Counted from the first letter of the stretch, positions 33,054-42,628 are shown. The stretch: DNA of 64,000 bases from Nocardia farcinica (GCF_001182745.1 NZ_LN868938.1:1922001-1986000), one strand, 5' to 3'. The notes: generated by a model not told the origin, from the letters alone. Translations and numbers: made by a program.

Positions 33054-34943
33054 TCACACCAGCGATTCCCGCCACGCGGCATGGAGGCCCGCGAATCGCC
33101 CGTCACCCGCGATCAGCTCGGCGGGCGTGCCGTCCTCGACGACGCGGCCGTTCTCCAGCACCAGCACCCGGTCGGCGATGGCGACGGTCGACAGGCGGTG
33201 CGCGATGATCACCGCGGTGCGCTCGCGCAGCACGGTTTCCAGTGCGCGCTGCACCAGACGCTCCCCGGGGATGTCCAGGCTCGAGGTGGCCTCGTCGAGC
33301 ACGATCACCGCCGGATCGGCCAGGAACACCCGGGCGAAGGCGACCAGCTGGCGTTGGCCGGCCGACAGTCGCCCGCCGCGTCTGCGCACATCGGTGTCGA
33401 AACCTTCCGGCAGCGCCGCGACGACCTCGGACAGGCCGACGGCACGGGCGGCCTCGTACACCTCGGCGTCGGTGGCTTCCGGCCTGCCGAGCCGGATGTT
33501 GTCGGCCACCGAGCCGGAGAACAGATACGACTCCTGGGTCACCATCACGACGTGCCGGCGCAGGTCGGCGTCGGTGAGGCGCCGCAGGTCGACGCCGTCC
33601 AGCGTCACCCGCCCACCGGTGGGGTCGTAGAAGCGGGTGAGCAGCTTGGCGAGCGTCGACTTGCCCGCGCCGGTCGGCCCCACCAGGGCCACCACCTGCC
33701 CGGCCGGGATGTCGAGGGTGAACTCCGGCAGCACCGGTCCGGTCCGCCGGGCCGGCGCCTCCTCGGCGCCCGCGTAGTCGAACCACACGTTCTCCAGCCG
33801 CATCGCGCCCGAAACCTTCTCCAGCCGCACCGGATCCGCGGGCTCGGGTACGGCGGGCCGCTCCTCGAGCACGCCGGAGATCTTCTCCAGCGCCGCCGCG
33901 GCCGACTGGTAGGAGTTGAACACCTGGGCCAATTCGTCGAGCGGACCGTAGAAGTTCTTCAGATACAGCAGGTAGGCCGCGAGCACACCGACCGCGAGGT
34001 CGCCGTGCACCACCCGCCACGCCCCGACCACGAGCACCACCACCGTGGTGAGGTTGCCCAGCAGCCGGGTCAGTCCCGCGTAATCGCCCATGCCGCGGGA
34101 TGCGGCGACGTTGGCCGTGCGGTAGGCGTCGTCCTCGGCCGCCAACACGCTCGCGTTGCGCTGTTCGCGCCGGAACGCCTGCACCGCCCGCATGCCGCCC
34201 ATCGCTTCCACGAAGTGCACCACCACGCGCGCGATGGCGCCGCGGGTGCGGCGGTAGCCCGCGCGCTGCCTGCGCTGCGCCCAGCGGGTGACCAGGAACA
34301 GCGGCACGAACCCGGCGAACACGACCGCGGCCAGCGGACGGTCGAGGTAGACCAGCAGCACCGCGATGGTGACCACCGACAGGATCGCGCCCAACGCCTC
34401 GTTGAGCGCGCCCTCGAGCAGCTCCTGCAGGGTCTCGATGTCGCCGGTGAGGCGGGTGACGACCTTGCCGGAGGTGTACTTCTCGTGGAACCCGACGTCG
34501 AGGCGCTGGGTGTGCGCGAACGCGCGCACCCGCAGGTCGTAGAGCACGTTCTGGCTGAGCCTGCCCGCCAGCCGCACGAAGCAGAAGGTGGTGACCCCGC
34601 CCAGCAGGGCGGCGCCCGCGTATCCGCCGACGGCGATGCTCAGCGGACCCCAGTCGCCCGCGCGGCCCGCGCCGATGCCGCGGTCGAGGGCGTAGGCGAC
34701 GAACAGCGGGCCGGCCACGGTGACGGCGTTGTCCACCACGATGATCGCCAACGCCAGGGCGAGGGTGCCGCGATACGGGCGAACCAGGTCGGCGAGCAGC
34801 CGACGCGAGCGCCGGGCGAGCACGAGGTTTCCGGTCTCGGTGACCTCGGTGTCCTCGTTGGCGATGCCGCGCCAGTCGGCGGCCTCGTCCGGCTCGGTGT
34901 TCGGCCCGGTGGCGCGCTCGGTCACGGCGCTGTCGGTGCTCAT
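33054..34943 (-). CDS. ABC exporter half-transporter, second subunit
   Basis: A 629-residue TMD-NBD fusion: about six membrane helices in residues 55-340 and a nucleotide-binding domain with Walker A 'GPTGAGKST', Q-loop 'VTQESYLFSGSV', signature 'RLSAGQRQLVAFAR' (LSAGQ, the C-loop of a competent subunit), Walker B 'AVIVLDEATSSLD' and 'IIAHRLSTV'. It overlaps the upstream subunit by 4 bp (ATGA), giving a heterodimeric type IV exporter. Substrates of such actinobacterial pairs are typically drugs or lipids; nothing here specifies one. Confidence 0.93.
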   Translation of the reverse strand: MSTDSAVTERATGPNTEPDEAADWRGIANEDTEVTETGNLVLARRSRRLLADLVRPYRGTLALALAIIVVDNAVTVAGPLFVAYALDRGIGAGRAGDWGPLSIAVGGYAGAALLGGVTTFCFVRLAGRLSQNVLYDLRVRAFAHTQRLDVGFHEKYTSGKVVTRLTGDIETLQELLEGALNEALGAILSVVTIAVLLVYLDRPLAAVVFAGFVPLFLVTRWAQRRQRAGYRRTRGAIARVVVHFVEAMGGMRAVQAFRREQRNASVLAAEDDAYRTANVAASRGMGDYAGLTRLLGNLTTVVVLVVGAWRVVHGDLAVGVLAAYLLYLKNFYGPLDELAQVFNSYQSAAAALEKISGVLEERPAVPEPADPVRLEKVSGAMRLENVWFDYAGAEEAPARRTGPVLPEFTLDIPAGQVVALVGPTGAGKSTLAKLLTRFYDPTGGRVTLDGVDLRRLTDADLRRHVVMVTQESYLFSGSVADNIRLGRPEATDAEVYEAARAVGLSEVVAALPEGFDTDVRRRGGRLSAGQRQLVAFARVFLADPAVIVLDEATSSLDIPGERLVQRALETVLRERTAVIIAHRLSTVAIADRVLVLENGRVVEDGTPAELIAGDGRFAGLHAAWRESLV

Positions 34944-36757
34944 GGTTCACCTCCCATCAGTTCGCGATAACGGCTGCTGGTGCGCAGCAACTGGTCGTGA
35001 GCGCCCTCGGCGCGGACGCGGCCGTCGTCGAGTAGGACGACACGGTCGGCCAGGGCCGCGGTCGACGGCCGGTGCGCGACGAGCAGGGTGGTGGCTCCGG
35101 CCAATGCGCCGCGCAGCCGCTGCTGGACCCGTTCCTCGGTCTGCACGTCCAGCGCCGAGAGCGGGTCGTCGAGCACCACGACGCGGGCGCGCCGCTGCTG
35201 CCCCGCCCTGGCCAGCACCGCCCGTGCCAGCGCGAGCCGCTGACGCTGGCCACCGGACAGGCTCAGCCCCTGCTCCCCGATCCGGGTGTCCAGCCCCCAC
35301 GGCAGCGCGTCGACGAACTCGGTCGCCTGGGCGACCTCGAGGGCCGCTCGCACGTCGGCGTCGGTCGCGGCCGGATCGCCGAGCGCGACGTTCTCCCGCA
35401 CGCTCGCCGAGAACAGCACGGGCTCTTCGAACGCCACGGTCACCAGCGAACGCAGATCCGCCAGCCGCAGCCGCCGGATGTCGATACCGTCGATGCGCAC
35501 CGCACCGCCGGTCACGTCGTGCAGTCGCGGAATGAGCCCGAGCAGCGCGGTTTTGCCGCTGCCGGTGGCACCCACCAGCGCGACCGTCTCCCCGGGCCGC
35601 ACCACCAGCGAGATGTCGCGCAGCACCGGCTCCCGCGCGTCCGGGAACGCGAAACGCACGTTCTCCAACCGTAATTCGCCGGTGACGCGTTCGGGCAGCG
35701 GCACCGGGTCGACCGTGTCGGTGATGTCGACGGGGGTGTCGATGATCTCCCAGAAGCGGTCGGCGGCGGTGCCCGCGTCGTTGAGTTCGGCGAGCAGGAA
35801 GCCGGTCCAGATGATCGGCCACTGCAGGAACGTGGCCAAGGTGACCGTGCCGACCACCGCGCCCAGCGATATCGTGCCCGACACCACCGAATACGCGCCG
35901 AACCCGAGCGCGAACACCAGGATCAGCTCCGACAGCGACACCATCGCCGACCACAGGGTCGCATCCAGACGCACCTTCGCCAACTCGGTCTCGCGCAGGG
36001 CGCGGGCCTGCGCGGCGAACTTCGCACCGAAGAACGGGCCGCGTCCGAATGCCTTGAGCACGCGGATGCCCTGCGCGGCCTCCTGAGCCGTGGTCGACAG
36101 GTCGCCGGCCTGATCCTGCGACCGCCGGGAGGCGACCGAGTAGCGTCGCTCGAAGCGCGCGCAGACCGCGGCGATCGGCACCGCGGCCACGGCGTAGACG
36201 AGGCCGATCTGCCAGCTCATCACCGCCAGCACCACCAGCCCGACCGGGATCACCACGGCGTGGATCACCAGAACGGGGCCGGCGAATCCGATGAAGCGGC
36301 GCAATCGCGCGAGGTCGTCGACCGCGCGGGAGAGCAGCTGCCCGGCTTCCCAGGCGTCGTGGCGGCCGATCGAGCGCGCCTGCAACGCGGCGAATATCTC
36401 GGCGCGCATGGTGGTTTCGAAGCGGGTCGCCGGTTCGGCCAGCAGCCAGCGCCGCCCCCAGATACCGACGGCCTCGATCACCCCGAGCACCAGCACCGCG
36501 CTCACCGGCACCAGCACACCGCCCAGGTCGCCCGCGGCGATCGGCCCGTCCACGATGCGGGCGACGACCAGCGGCGTCACCACGGCGGTCAACATCGCCA
36601 GCACCGACATCGCGGTGGCCGCGACGAAAGGCACGCGGTACGGCCGCAGGTAGGGCCGGAACCGTAGCAACGAGGTCAGCGCGCCGCGGGAACGCTCCCG
36701 CGGCCCGGGTCTGTCGACCTCCGCGGCCTCGGCATTCTCCTCCACCGTGATGGACAC
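34940..36757 (-). CDS. ABC exporter half-transporter, first subunit
   Basis: A 605-residue TMD-NBD protein with six membrane helices in residues about 40-320, then Walker A 'GATGSGKTAL', signature 'LSLSGGQRQRLALARAVLA', Walker B 'VVVLDDPLSALD' (Asp replaces the usual catalytic Glu, so this site is probably degenerate) and 'LLVAHRPSTA'. The partner's DEATS site would be the active one, as in asymmetric heterodimeric exporters. GTG start with AAGGGGGA upstream. It is first in the two-gene operon. Confidence 0.93.
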   Translation of the reverse strand: MSITVEENAEAAEVDRPGPRERSRGALTSLLRFRPYLRPYRVPFVAATAMSVLAMLTAVVTPLVVARIVDGPIAAGDLGGVLVPVSAVLVLGVIEAVGIWGRRWLLAEPATRFETTMRAEIFAALQARSIGRHDAWEAGQLLSRAVDDLARLRRFIGFAGPVLVIHAVVIPVGLVVLAVMSWQIGLVYAVAAVPIAAVCARFERRYSVASRRSQDQAGDLSTTAQEAAQGIRVLKAFGRGPFFGAKFAAQARALRETELAKVRLDATLWSAMVSLSELILVFALGFGAYSVVSGTISLGAVVGTVTLATFLQWPIIWTGFLLAELNDAGTAADRFWEIIDTPVDITDTVDPVPLPERVTGELRLENVRFAFPDAREPVLRDISLVVRPGETVALVGATGSGKTALLGLIPRLHDVTGGAVRIDGIDIRRLRLADLRSLVTVAFEEPVLFSASVRENVALGDPAATDADVRAALEVAQATEFVDALPWGLDTRIGEQGLSLSGGQRQRLALARAVLARAGQQRRARVVVLDDPLSALDVQTEERVQQRLRGALAGATTLLVAHRPSTAALADRVVLLDDGRVRAEGAHDQLLRTSSRYRELMGGEP

Positions 36758-36859
36758 GGTGATCCCCCTTTCCGATGACTCTCAGCGCATTTCCCGGCGC
36801 TCCCCGCACCGGCGAACCTCAAGCCTGTCACCACCGCCCGCCCGAGCCAACCGATTTTC

Positions 36860-36889
36860 CACAGGGCGGGCCGCGGCGACCGCCCTGTG
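36860..36889. repeat. 10-bp-arm inverted repeat between divergent genes
   Basis: CACAGGGCGG and CCGCCCTGTG flank a 10-base loop, about 100 bp upstream of both the ABC exporter operon and the DUF1206 gene. It may be an operator for the divergent pair. No regulator gene is adjacent. Confidence 0.35.
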
Positions 36890-37001
36890 CACCACCGGCC
36901 ACGACCCCGGCCGCCACCGTTTCGACGCCGTGCCGCCGGGTATCTGCGGATCGACCCCGGCCGCGCCCGACGCGCCGGGCCCGCACGGATGAGAAGGCAT
37001 A

Positions 37002-37817
37002 ATGGTTTTCGGCAACACTTCGGCGGCGTCCAGCACGGACCGCATCGCCCAGCACCCCACCTTCGAGCGATTCGCTCGCGCCGGCTTCGTCATGACCGGC
37101 ATCGTCCACCTGATCGTCGCCTATCTCGCCCTGCGCGTGGCGTTCGGTGGTGGCGGCACGGCCGACCAGTCCGGCGCCATGGCGCAGATCGCCGCCGCCC
37201 CGGGCGGACGGGTCGTGCTGTGGATCGCGGTCGCGGCGTTCCTGCTGATGGCGCTGTGGCGGCTGGCCGAGGCGGTGTTCGGCAGCGCGTCCAAACCCGA
37301 CCACGACAACCGTCGCAAGGAGGCGATGCGGCGCGGCAAGGCACTCGCGGTCGCCGTCGTCTACGCGGCGCTGGCGCTGACCGCCTTCACCTTCGCGCGC
37401 GGCGGCGGCAAGTCGAGCAGTGGCGAGAGCCAGAGCCTCACGGCGCGGTTGCTGGCGAACACCGCGGGCAAAGCGGTCCTGATCGCCGCCGGGCTGGTCG
37501 TGCTCGGGGTCGGCGCCTACTACGTCTACAAGGGCGTCACCGGAAAGTTCCTGAAGGATCTCGACACCGCGGGCCCCGCCATCCGCCGCCTCGGCACCGC
37601 GGGCCACATCGCCAAGGGCCTGGCCATCGGCGCGATCGGCGCCCTGCTGATCCTCGCGGTCGCCCAGTCGGACCCGAGCAGGTCGGCCGGGCTGGACGGC
37701 GCCCTCAAGACATTGCTCGCCCAGCCCTACGGCGTGGTGCTGCTGGTGCTCGCGGCGATCGGCATCGCCACCTACGGTCTGTTCAGCTTCGTGCAGGCCC
37801 GCCACGCCAAGATGTAA
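37002..37817 (+). CDS. DUF1206 membrane protein
   Basis: A 271-residue protein with six hydrophobic segments arranged as three related pairs ('FARAGFVMTGIVHLIVAYLALRVAF', 'GKALAVAVVYAALALTAFTFA', 'LGTAGHIAKGLAIGAIGALLILAVA'; each pair ends with a helix such as 'VVLWIAVAAFLLMALWRLAEAVFG'). This internal triplication defines the DUF1206 family, known mainly from actinobacteria and without a proven function. ATG at 37002 follows GAGAAGG. It stands alone, divergent from the ABC exporter. Confidence 0.88.
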   Translation: MVFGNTSAASSTDRIAQHPTFERFARAGFVMTGIVHLIVAYLALRVAFGGGGTADQSGAMAQIAAAPGGRVVLWIAVAAFLLMALWRLAEAVFGSASKPDHDNRRKEAMRRGKALAVAVVYAALALTAFTFARGGGKSSSGESQSLTARLLANTAGKAVLIAAGLVVLGVGAYYVYKGVTGKFLKDLDTAGPAIRRLGTAGHIAKGLAIGAIGALLILAVAQSDPSRSAGLDGALKTLLAQPYGVVLLVLAAIGIATYGLFSFVQARHAKM

Positions 37818-37943
37818 GCGGCCGAACGGGTTCGGACGCCGACATACCCGAGCCGCATGGTCTTCGGACGCCGGCCGGACGCTCCCTGGAGCGGACCGGC
37901 CGTCGGCTACTCTCGGGGCATCCGCCGTCCGAGGAGTCGCACC

Positions 37944-38444
37944 GTGTCCCAGTCGCCCGTTCGGAACCCCTACGGCACGCCGTCCACGTCCGGCCCTCGC
38001 CCCATCAGCCGGTTCCAGCAAGTCGTCAACGCGGTCGTGCGCACGCTGCTGCGCGCGCCCGTCCTCGGCCCGGTGGTCGGTCGTCGCCTGCTGATCCTGC
38101 ATGTGGTAGGTCGCAAGACCGGCCGGGTGTTCGACATCCCGCTGGCCTACACCCGCCATGACGGTGCGCTGCTGATCGGGACCGCGGTGCGGCCGTGGGT
38201 GCGCAACCTCCGCCCGGGCACCCCGGTGCAGGTGTCGATGGGCGGGCCCCGCCGCACCGCCGAGGCCGAGGTGTTCACCGACGAGGCCGAGGTGATGCGG
38301 CTGTTCGAGATCATCGCGCGCGACAATCCGCGCAATGCCGAGTACAACGGCATCGGTTTCGCCTCGGACGGCTCCCCGAACAAGGCCGACATCTACCAGA
38401 TTTGGCGGGCGGGCGGCGCGGTCATCCGCCTCACCCCGCGCTGA
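37944..38444 (+). CDS. Deazaflavin (F420)-type nitroreductase-like protein (DUF385)
   Basis: A 166-residue split-beta-barrel protein: 'LLILHVVGRKTGRVFDIPLAYTRHDGALLIGTAVRPWVRNLRPGTPVQVSMGG' holds the family pattern G-R-K-[ST]-G followed by a strand pair. Relatives bind F420 or FMN and reduce nitro groups, quinones or enones. GTG at 37944 was chosen because GAGGAG lies 7 bp upstream; the longer frame from 37857 adds a low-complexity Arg/Pro-rich stretch. It is a single gene convergent with the drr operon. Confidence 0.82.
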   Translation: MSQSPVRNPYGTPSTSGPRPISRFQQVVNAVVRTLLRAPVLGPVVGRRLLILHVVGRKTGRVFDIPLAYTRHDGALLIGTAVRPWVRNLRPGTPVQVSMGGPRRTAEAEVFTDEAEVMRLFEIIARDNPRNAEYNGIGFASDGSPNKADIYQIWRAGGAVIRLTPR

Positions 38445-38468
38445 CCGCCGGTCGGCGCCCTCGTGCGG

Positions 38469-39272
38469 TCAGTTGCCCAACGCGCGGAATCGGCGCACCG
38501 CCAGGGGCAGGAACACCGCGGTGATCAGCAGCGGCCAGAGCACCGCCGCCGCCACCGAGTGCGCCGAGATCCACGACGCGCCACTCCACCCGGGATTGCC
38601 ACACAGCGCGCGGACCGCGGACGCGGTGGCGGACAAGGGATTCCAGTCGGCGATCGTGCCGAGCCAGCGCGGCATCGTCGCGGTGTCGACGAAGGCGTTG
38701 GACAGGAACAGCAGCGGCCAGACCAGCACCTGCACGACGGCCACCGATTCCGGCCCGGCGACGACGAGCCCCAGGTAGATGCCCACCCAGAGCAGGGCGA
38801 ACCGCAACATGAGCAGCAATGCCACCGCCGCGAGCGCGTCACCGAGGCCGTGATGCCACTGCCAGCCGACCGCGAGCCCGGTGCCGACCACGACGGCCAG
38901 CGCGATCACGGTGTTGAGCAGGTCGGCGGCGCACCGGCCCGCGACCACCGCGGCGCTGCTCATCGGCAGGGAGCGGAACCGGTCGGTGACGCCCTTGGCG
39001 GCGTCGGCGGCGACGGCCGCCATGGTCGACTCCAGCCCGAACAGCATGGTCATCGCGAACATGCCCGGCATCAGGTACTCGTAATAGCGTCCATTCCCCG
39101 GTGTTTCGATCGCCCCGCCGAAGAGTGTGCCGAACATCAGGATGACCATGACCGGGAAGAGCCAGCCGACCACCACGGTGGCGGGCCGATTGACCCAGTG
39201 CGTCAGGTTGCGGCGGGTGATCGTGCGGATGTCGTCGATCATCCCGGAGGTGCGGGGGGCCAGGCTGGTCAT
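38469..39272 (-). CDS. ABC-2 type drug exporter permease (DrrB-like)
   Basis: A 267-residue permease with six membrane helices ('VVVGWLFPVMVILMFGTLFGGAI', 'YLMPGMFAMTMLFGLESTMAAVA', 'AVVQVLVWPLLFLSNAFVDTATMP', 'VLWPLLITAVFLPLAVRRFR'). The conserved 'GVTDRFRSLPMSSAAVVAGR' loop is characteristic of daunorubicin-resistance DrrB proteins. The start overlaps the DrrA-like stop (ATGA). With the ATPase it forms a two-component exporter. Confidence 0.9.
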   Translation of the reverse strand: MTSLAPRTSGMIDDIRTITRRNLTHWVNRPATVVVGWLFPVMVILMFGTLFGGAIETPGNGRYYEYLMPGMFAMTMLFGLESTMAAVAADAAKGVTDRFRSLPMSSAAVVAGRCAADLLNTVIALAVVVGTGLAVGWQWHHGLGDALAAVALLLMLRFALLWVGIYLGLVVAGPESVAVVQVLVWPLLFLSNAFVDTATMPRWLGTIADWNPLSATASAVRALCGNPGWSGASWISAHSVAAAVLWPLLITAVFLPLAVRRFRALGN

Positions 39273-40234
39273 GCGGGAACCTTTCCGTGCCGGGTCAGGT
39301 GAAGGAACACCTCGTCGAGCGACGGGGTGCGGACGTCGAGATCGCGCGGGGCGAGGTCGGCGCGGCGCAGCACGTCGGCCAGCGCGAGCACACCCTCGGC
39401 GCGATCGAGGACGGGGATGCGCACGGTATGGGTGGCCGGGTCGGTGGTCACCTCGCCGCACGCGAGGGGCCGGGCGAGTTCCGCCGCGTGCTCGGCGGCG
39501 GACGTGTCGTCGAAGGTGGTTTCCACCCAGTCGGATCCGACGCGCGACTTCAGCTCGGCAGGTGTCCCGGCGGCGATCACCCGTCCCTGGTCGAGCAGCG
39601 TGATGTGGTCGGCCAGCCGGTCGGCCTCCTCCAGGTACTGGGTGGTCAGCAGCACGGTGGTGCCCGCGGCGACGAGTTCGGTCACCGCCGCCCACACCTG
39701 CAGCCGCGCGGCGGGGTCGAGCCCGGTGGTCGGTTCGTCGACGAACAGCACCGGCGGAGTGACGATCAGCGCGGCAGCCAGGTCGAGACGGCGGCGCATG
39801 CCACCGGAGTAGTCCCCGACCGGCCGCTTCTCGGCCGCCGCGAGGTCGAAGCGGTCGAGCAACTCCGCGGCGCGCCGGGCGGCCGCGCGCGGGCCGAGGC
39901 CGTTGAGCCGGCCGAACATCACCAGGTTCTGCCGCCCCGAGAGGATCTCGTCGACCGCGGCGTTCTGGCCGACCAGCCCGATGCGCTCGCGGACCCGCAC
40001 CGGATCGCGTACTACGTCGTACCCGGCCACCCGCGCGGTCCCGGCGTCGGGCCGCAGCAGCGTCGCGAGGATGCGCACCGCCGTGGTCTTGCCCGCGCCG
40101 TTGGGTCCGAGCAGCGCGCACACCGTGCCCGCCGCCACAGTCAGGTCGATGCCGTTCAGTCCGGTGCCCGCGTCGGCGCCCCGGTAGTTCTTGCGCAACC
40201 GGCTGATCTCGATCGCCGGATCGGGATTCTGCAT
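39269..40234 (-). CDS. ABC-2 type drug exporter ATPase (DrrA-like)
   Basis: A 321-residue ATPase with Walker A 'GPNGAGKTT' (about 43-51), Q-loop 'LVGQNAAVDEILSG', signature 'YSGGMRRRLDLAAALI', Walker B 'VLFVDEPTTGLD', switch 'LLTTQYLEEAD' (Gln replaces the usual His, a known DrrA trait), and a C-terminal DrrA extension ending 'RTPSLDEVFLHLTRHG'. AAGGAG lies 7 bp before the ATG. It is divergent from tetR across a perfect palindrome. Confidence 0.93.
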   Translation of the reverse strand: MQNPDPAIEISRLRKNYRGADAGTGLNGIDLTVAAGTVCALLGPNGAGKTTAVRILATLLRPDAGTARVAGYDVVRDPVRVRERIGLVGQNAAVDEILSGRQNLVMFGRLNGLGPRAAARRAAELLDRFDLAAAEKRPVGDYSGGMRRRLDLAAALIVTPPVLFVDEPTTGLDPAARLQVWAAVTELVAAGTTVLLTTQYLEEADRLADHITLLDQGRVIAAGTPAELKSRVGSDWVETTFDDTSAAEHAAELARPLACGEVTTDPATHTVRIPVLDRAEGVLALADVLRRADLAPRDLDVRTPSLDEVFLHLTRHGKVPA

Positions 40235-40259
40235 TCCATCACTCCTTCGAACGGTACTT

Positions 40260-40282
40260 TGTACCGTACTAAGTACGGTACA
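40260..40282. promoter_or_regulatory. Perfect 23-bp palindrome, TetR operator
   Basis: TGTACCGTACT and AGTACGGTACA flank a single central A between the drrAB-like operon and its divergent tetR gene, 25 bp from the ATPase start and 33 bp from the tetR start. A further GTAC element (ACGGTACTTTGTAC) abuts it on the left. This is a classical autorepression arrangement. Confidence 0.85.
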
Positions 40283-40315
40283 GCCTGTCGAGGGGTGGCG
40301 CGCAGGGAATGGAGA

Positions 40316-41092
40316 ATGTGTTCCGTGGCAGCACCGAAGAACTCGTCCGATCCGGCCCGCACCCTCACCCTGTTGTGGGGGCTGCATCCGAAACCGGGTC
40401 GCAAAGGGCTGACGGTGGCGACCATCGTGGCCGCGGGGATCGAGGTCGCCGACGCGGAAGGTTTGGACGCGGTGACCATGCGCCGGGTCTCCGAACGACT
40501 CGGTGTCGGCGCGATGTCGCTGTACACGCACGTGCCGGGCAAGACCGATCTGGTGGAACTCATGCACGACGCGGTGCTGGCCGACCTCTACCGCGATCCC
40601 GGCGAACCCGCGGCGGCCGGGGACTGGCGCGCCGGGCTGACCCTCGTCGCCCAGCGCAATTGGCAGCTCTACCAGCGGCATCCGTGGCTGTTGGGCCTGA
40701 TCGGCACCCGTCCGGTGCCCGGACCGCATTCGATCGCCAAGTACGAGGCCGAGCTGCGGCCGCTCGACGGCCTCGGCCTCGGTGACATCGAAATGGACGC
40801 GGTGCTCACCTTGGTGCTCACCCACGTACAGGGCACCGCCCGGCTCGCCGCCACGTCCGCGGCCACCGCCGCGGACTCCCAGCTCACCGATCCGCAGTGG
40901 TGGGACATCACCGGCCCGATCCTGGACCGCCTGTTCGACCCGGCGAAGTTCCCGGTCGCCGCGCGCGTCGGCGCCGCGGCGGGTTCGGAACACAACGCCG
41001 CGGTGGACCCCGACCACGCGCTCGGTTTCGGCCTGGAGCGAATCCTCGACGGCATCGCCGAGCTGATCGAGCGGCGGCGGGAACAGCCGTAG
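40316..41092 (+). CDS. TetR-family regulator of the DrrAB-like exporter
   Basis: A 258-residue protein of the TetR/AcrR TetR_C-type subgroup: helix-turn-helix 'DAVTMRRVSERLGVGAMSLYTHVPGKTDLVELMHDAVLADLY' (about 47-88) with the SLYTHVPGK signature, and the long C-terminal domain of tetracycline-repressor-like proteins ('RHPWLLGLIGTRPVPGPHSIAKYEAELRPL'). ATG at 40316 has AGGGA 7 bp upstream; GTG at 40325 is an alternative. It is divergent from the exporter it presumably represses. Confidence 0.88.
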   Translation: MCSVAAPKNSSDPARTLTLLWGLHPKPGRKGLTVATIVAAGIEVADAEGLDAVTMRRVSERLGVGAMSLYTHVPGKTDLVELMHDAVLADLYRDPGEPAAAGDWRAGLTLVAQRNWQLYQRHPWLLGLIGTRPVPGPHSIAKYEAELRPLDGLGLGDIEMDAVLTLVLTHVQGTARLAATSAATAADSQLTDPQWWDITGPILDRLFDPAKFPVAARVGAAAGSEHNAAVDPDHALGFGLERILDGIAELIERRREQP

Positions 41093-41115
41093 CCGCGCGG
41101 CGGCGGGTCACGAAC

Positions 41116-41156
41116 GACCGACGCCCCCGGCGCGCGCGGCGTCGGGGGCGTCGGTC
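41116..41156. terminator. Bidirectional terminator hairpin
   Basis: GACCGACGCCCCCG and CGGGGGCGTCGGTC (14-bp perfect stem) flank a 13-base loop between the convergent tetR and MFS genes. Confidence 0.75.
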
Positions 41157-41164
41157 ATGTCGAG

Positions 41165-42628
41165 TCAGCCTTTGACCAGTTCGACGGTCGGCTCCTCGAT
41201 CTCCTCGGGCTCGTCCGGCGCCTCGGCCCGGTTGGGCAGCAGCACCGCCATGACGATGACGATCAGCGCCAGCACCGCCGAGACCAGGAACGCCAGCCGC
41301 ATGCCGTCGAGGTGGGCCAGCGTCTCCTCGGTGCCGTTCTCGATCAGCGTGGTGCTGCGCGCCGACATCACCGTGACGACCAGCGCGGTGCCGAACGCGG
41401 CCGCGACCTGCTGCAGGGTGCCGAGCATCGAGCTGCCGTGCGAGTACAGGTGCTGGGTGAGCGACCCCAGGCCGAGGGTGAACACGGGCGTGAACGTCGC
41501 CGCCAGCGCGACCATCAGCAGGATGTGCAGGGCCAGCAGCTGCCAGTACGGCATGGTCATCGAGATCTGGGTGAAGCCGGCGAGCGAGGCGGCGATGCCG
41601 AGCGCACCCGGGATGACCAGCGGGCGTCCACCGAACCGGTCGTACAGGCGGCCGATCGTCGGGCCGAGCAGGCCCATCGCCAGACCACCCGGCATCACCA
41701 GCAGGCCGGTGGCCAGCGGGCTCAACCCGCGCAGGTTCTGCAGGTACAGCGGGAGCAGCATCATCGAGCCGAGCATCGCCATGAACGCGATCGACATCAG
41801 CACCAGCGACTTGGTGTAGGTACCCGACCGCAGCACCCGCAGATCGAGCAGCGGGCCGCCGCGCCGCTGCAGGCGCAGCTGGCGCAACACGAAGGCGGCG
41901 ATCAGGGCCGAGCCGACGGCGACGATCAGCGCGGGGGTGGCCAGGCTACCGGCCTCGAACCGGCTGAGCCCGAACACGAGTCCGCCGAACCCGAGCGCGG
42001 CCAGCACCACGCTCACCACGTCGATGCTGCCCGCCTCGGGCTCGCCGACGTTCTCCAGTCGCCGCAGGCCCAGCCAGGTGATGATGACCGCGATCGGCAG
42101 CACGAGCACGAAGAGCCAGCGCCACGAAGCGATCTGGAGCACCAGGCCGGAGATCACCGGACCCATCGCCGGCGCCACCGAGATGGCCAGGGTGACGTTG
42201 CCCATGACGCGGCCACGGTCGTGCTCGGGCACCACCGTCATCAACGTGGTCATCAGCAGCGGCATCATCACCGCGGTGCCGACGGCCTGGATGATGCGGC
42301 CGAGCAGCAGCACCGCGAAGGTGGGAGCCACCGCCGACAGCGCGGTGCCGAACAGGAACACCCCCATCGCCGTCGTGTAGGCGACGCGGGTGGGCACCCG
42401 TTGCAGGAACCAGCCGGTCGTCGGAATGACCGCGGCCATGGTGAGCATGAACGCCGTGGACACCCACTGCGCCGCCCGCTCGGTGACCCCGAGATCGGCC
42501 ATCAGCCGCGGGATCGCGTTGATCATGATGGTCTCGTTGAGAATCACCACGAACGTCGCGAGCACGAGCACCCGGATGACCGTCGGTGTCCGTCCTCCCG
42601 TGACGGGTGCGGATGGATGGGCGGACAT
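41165..42628 (-). CDS. MFS drug exporter (DHA2, EmrB/QacA type)
   Basis: A 487-residue transporter with about 14 membrane helices. Motif D-like 'LNETIMINAIPRLMADLGV' (about 30-48) and 'WVSTAFMLTMAAVIPTTGWFLQR' mark the DHA2 14-helix group. Antiporter motif C is visible as 'AISVAPAMGPVISGLVLQIASWRWLFVLVLPIAV', including 'G-P-x-x-x-G'. The proton-driven efflux substrate is unknown. The ATG is in 'CCGATGTCCGCC' with GGAGGTAAC upstream. It stands alone in the segment. Confidence 0.92.
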   Translation of the reverse strand: MSAHPSAPVTGGRTPTVIRVLVLATFVVILNETIMINAIPRLMADLGVTERAAQWVSTAFMLTMAAVIPTTGWFLQRVPTRVAYTTAMGVFLFGTALSAVAPTFAVLLLGRIIQAVGTAVMMPLLMTTLMTVVPEHDRGRVMGNVTLAISVAPAMGPVISGLVLQIASWRWLFVLVLPIAVIITWLGLRRLENVGEPEAGSIDVVSVVLAALGFGGLVFGLSRFEAGSLATPALIVAVGSALIAAFVLRQLRLQRRGGPLLDLRVLRSGTYTKSLVLMSIAFMAMLGSMMLLPLYLQNLRGLSPLATGLLVMPGGLAMGLLGPTIGRLYDRFGGRPLVIPGALGIAASLAGFTQISMTMPYWQLLALHILLMVALAATFTPVFTLGLGSLTQHLYSHGSSMLGTLQQVAAAFGTALVVTVMSARSTTLIENGTEETLAHLDGMRLAFLVSAVLALIVIVMAVLLPNRAEAPDEPEEIEEPTVELVKG

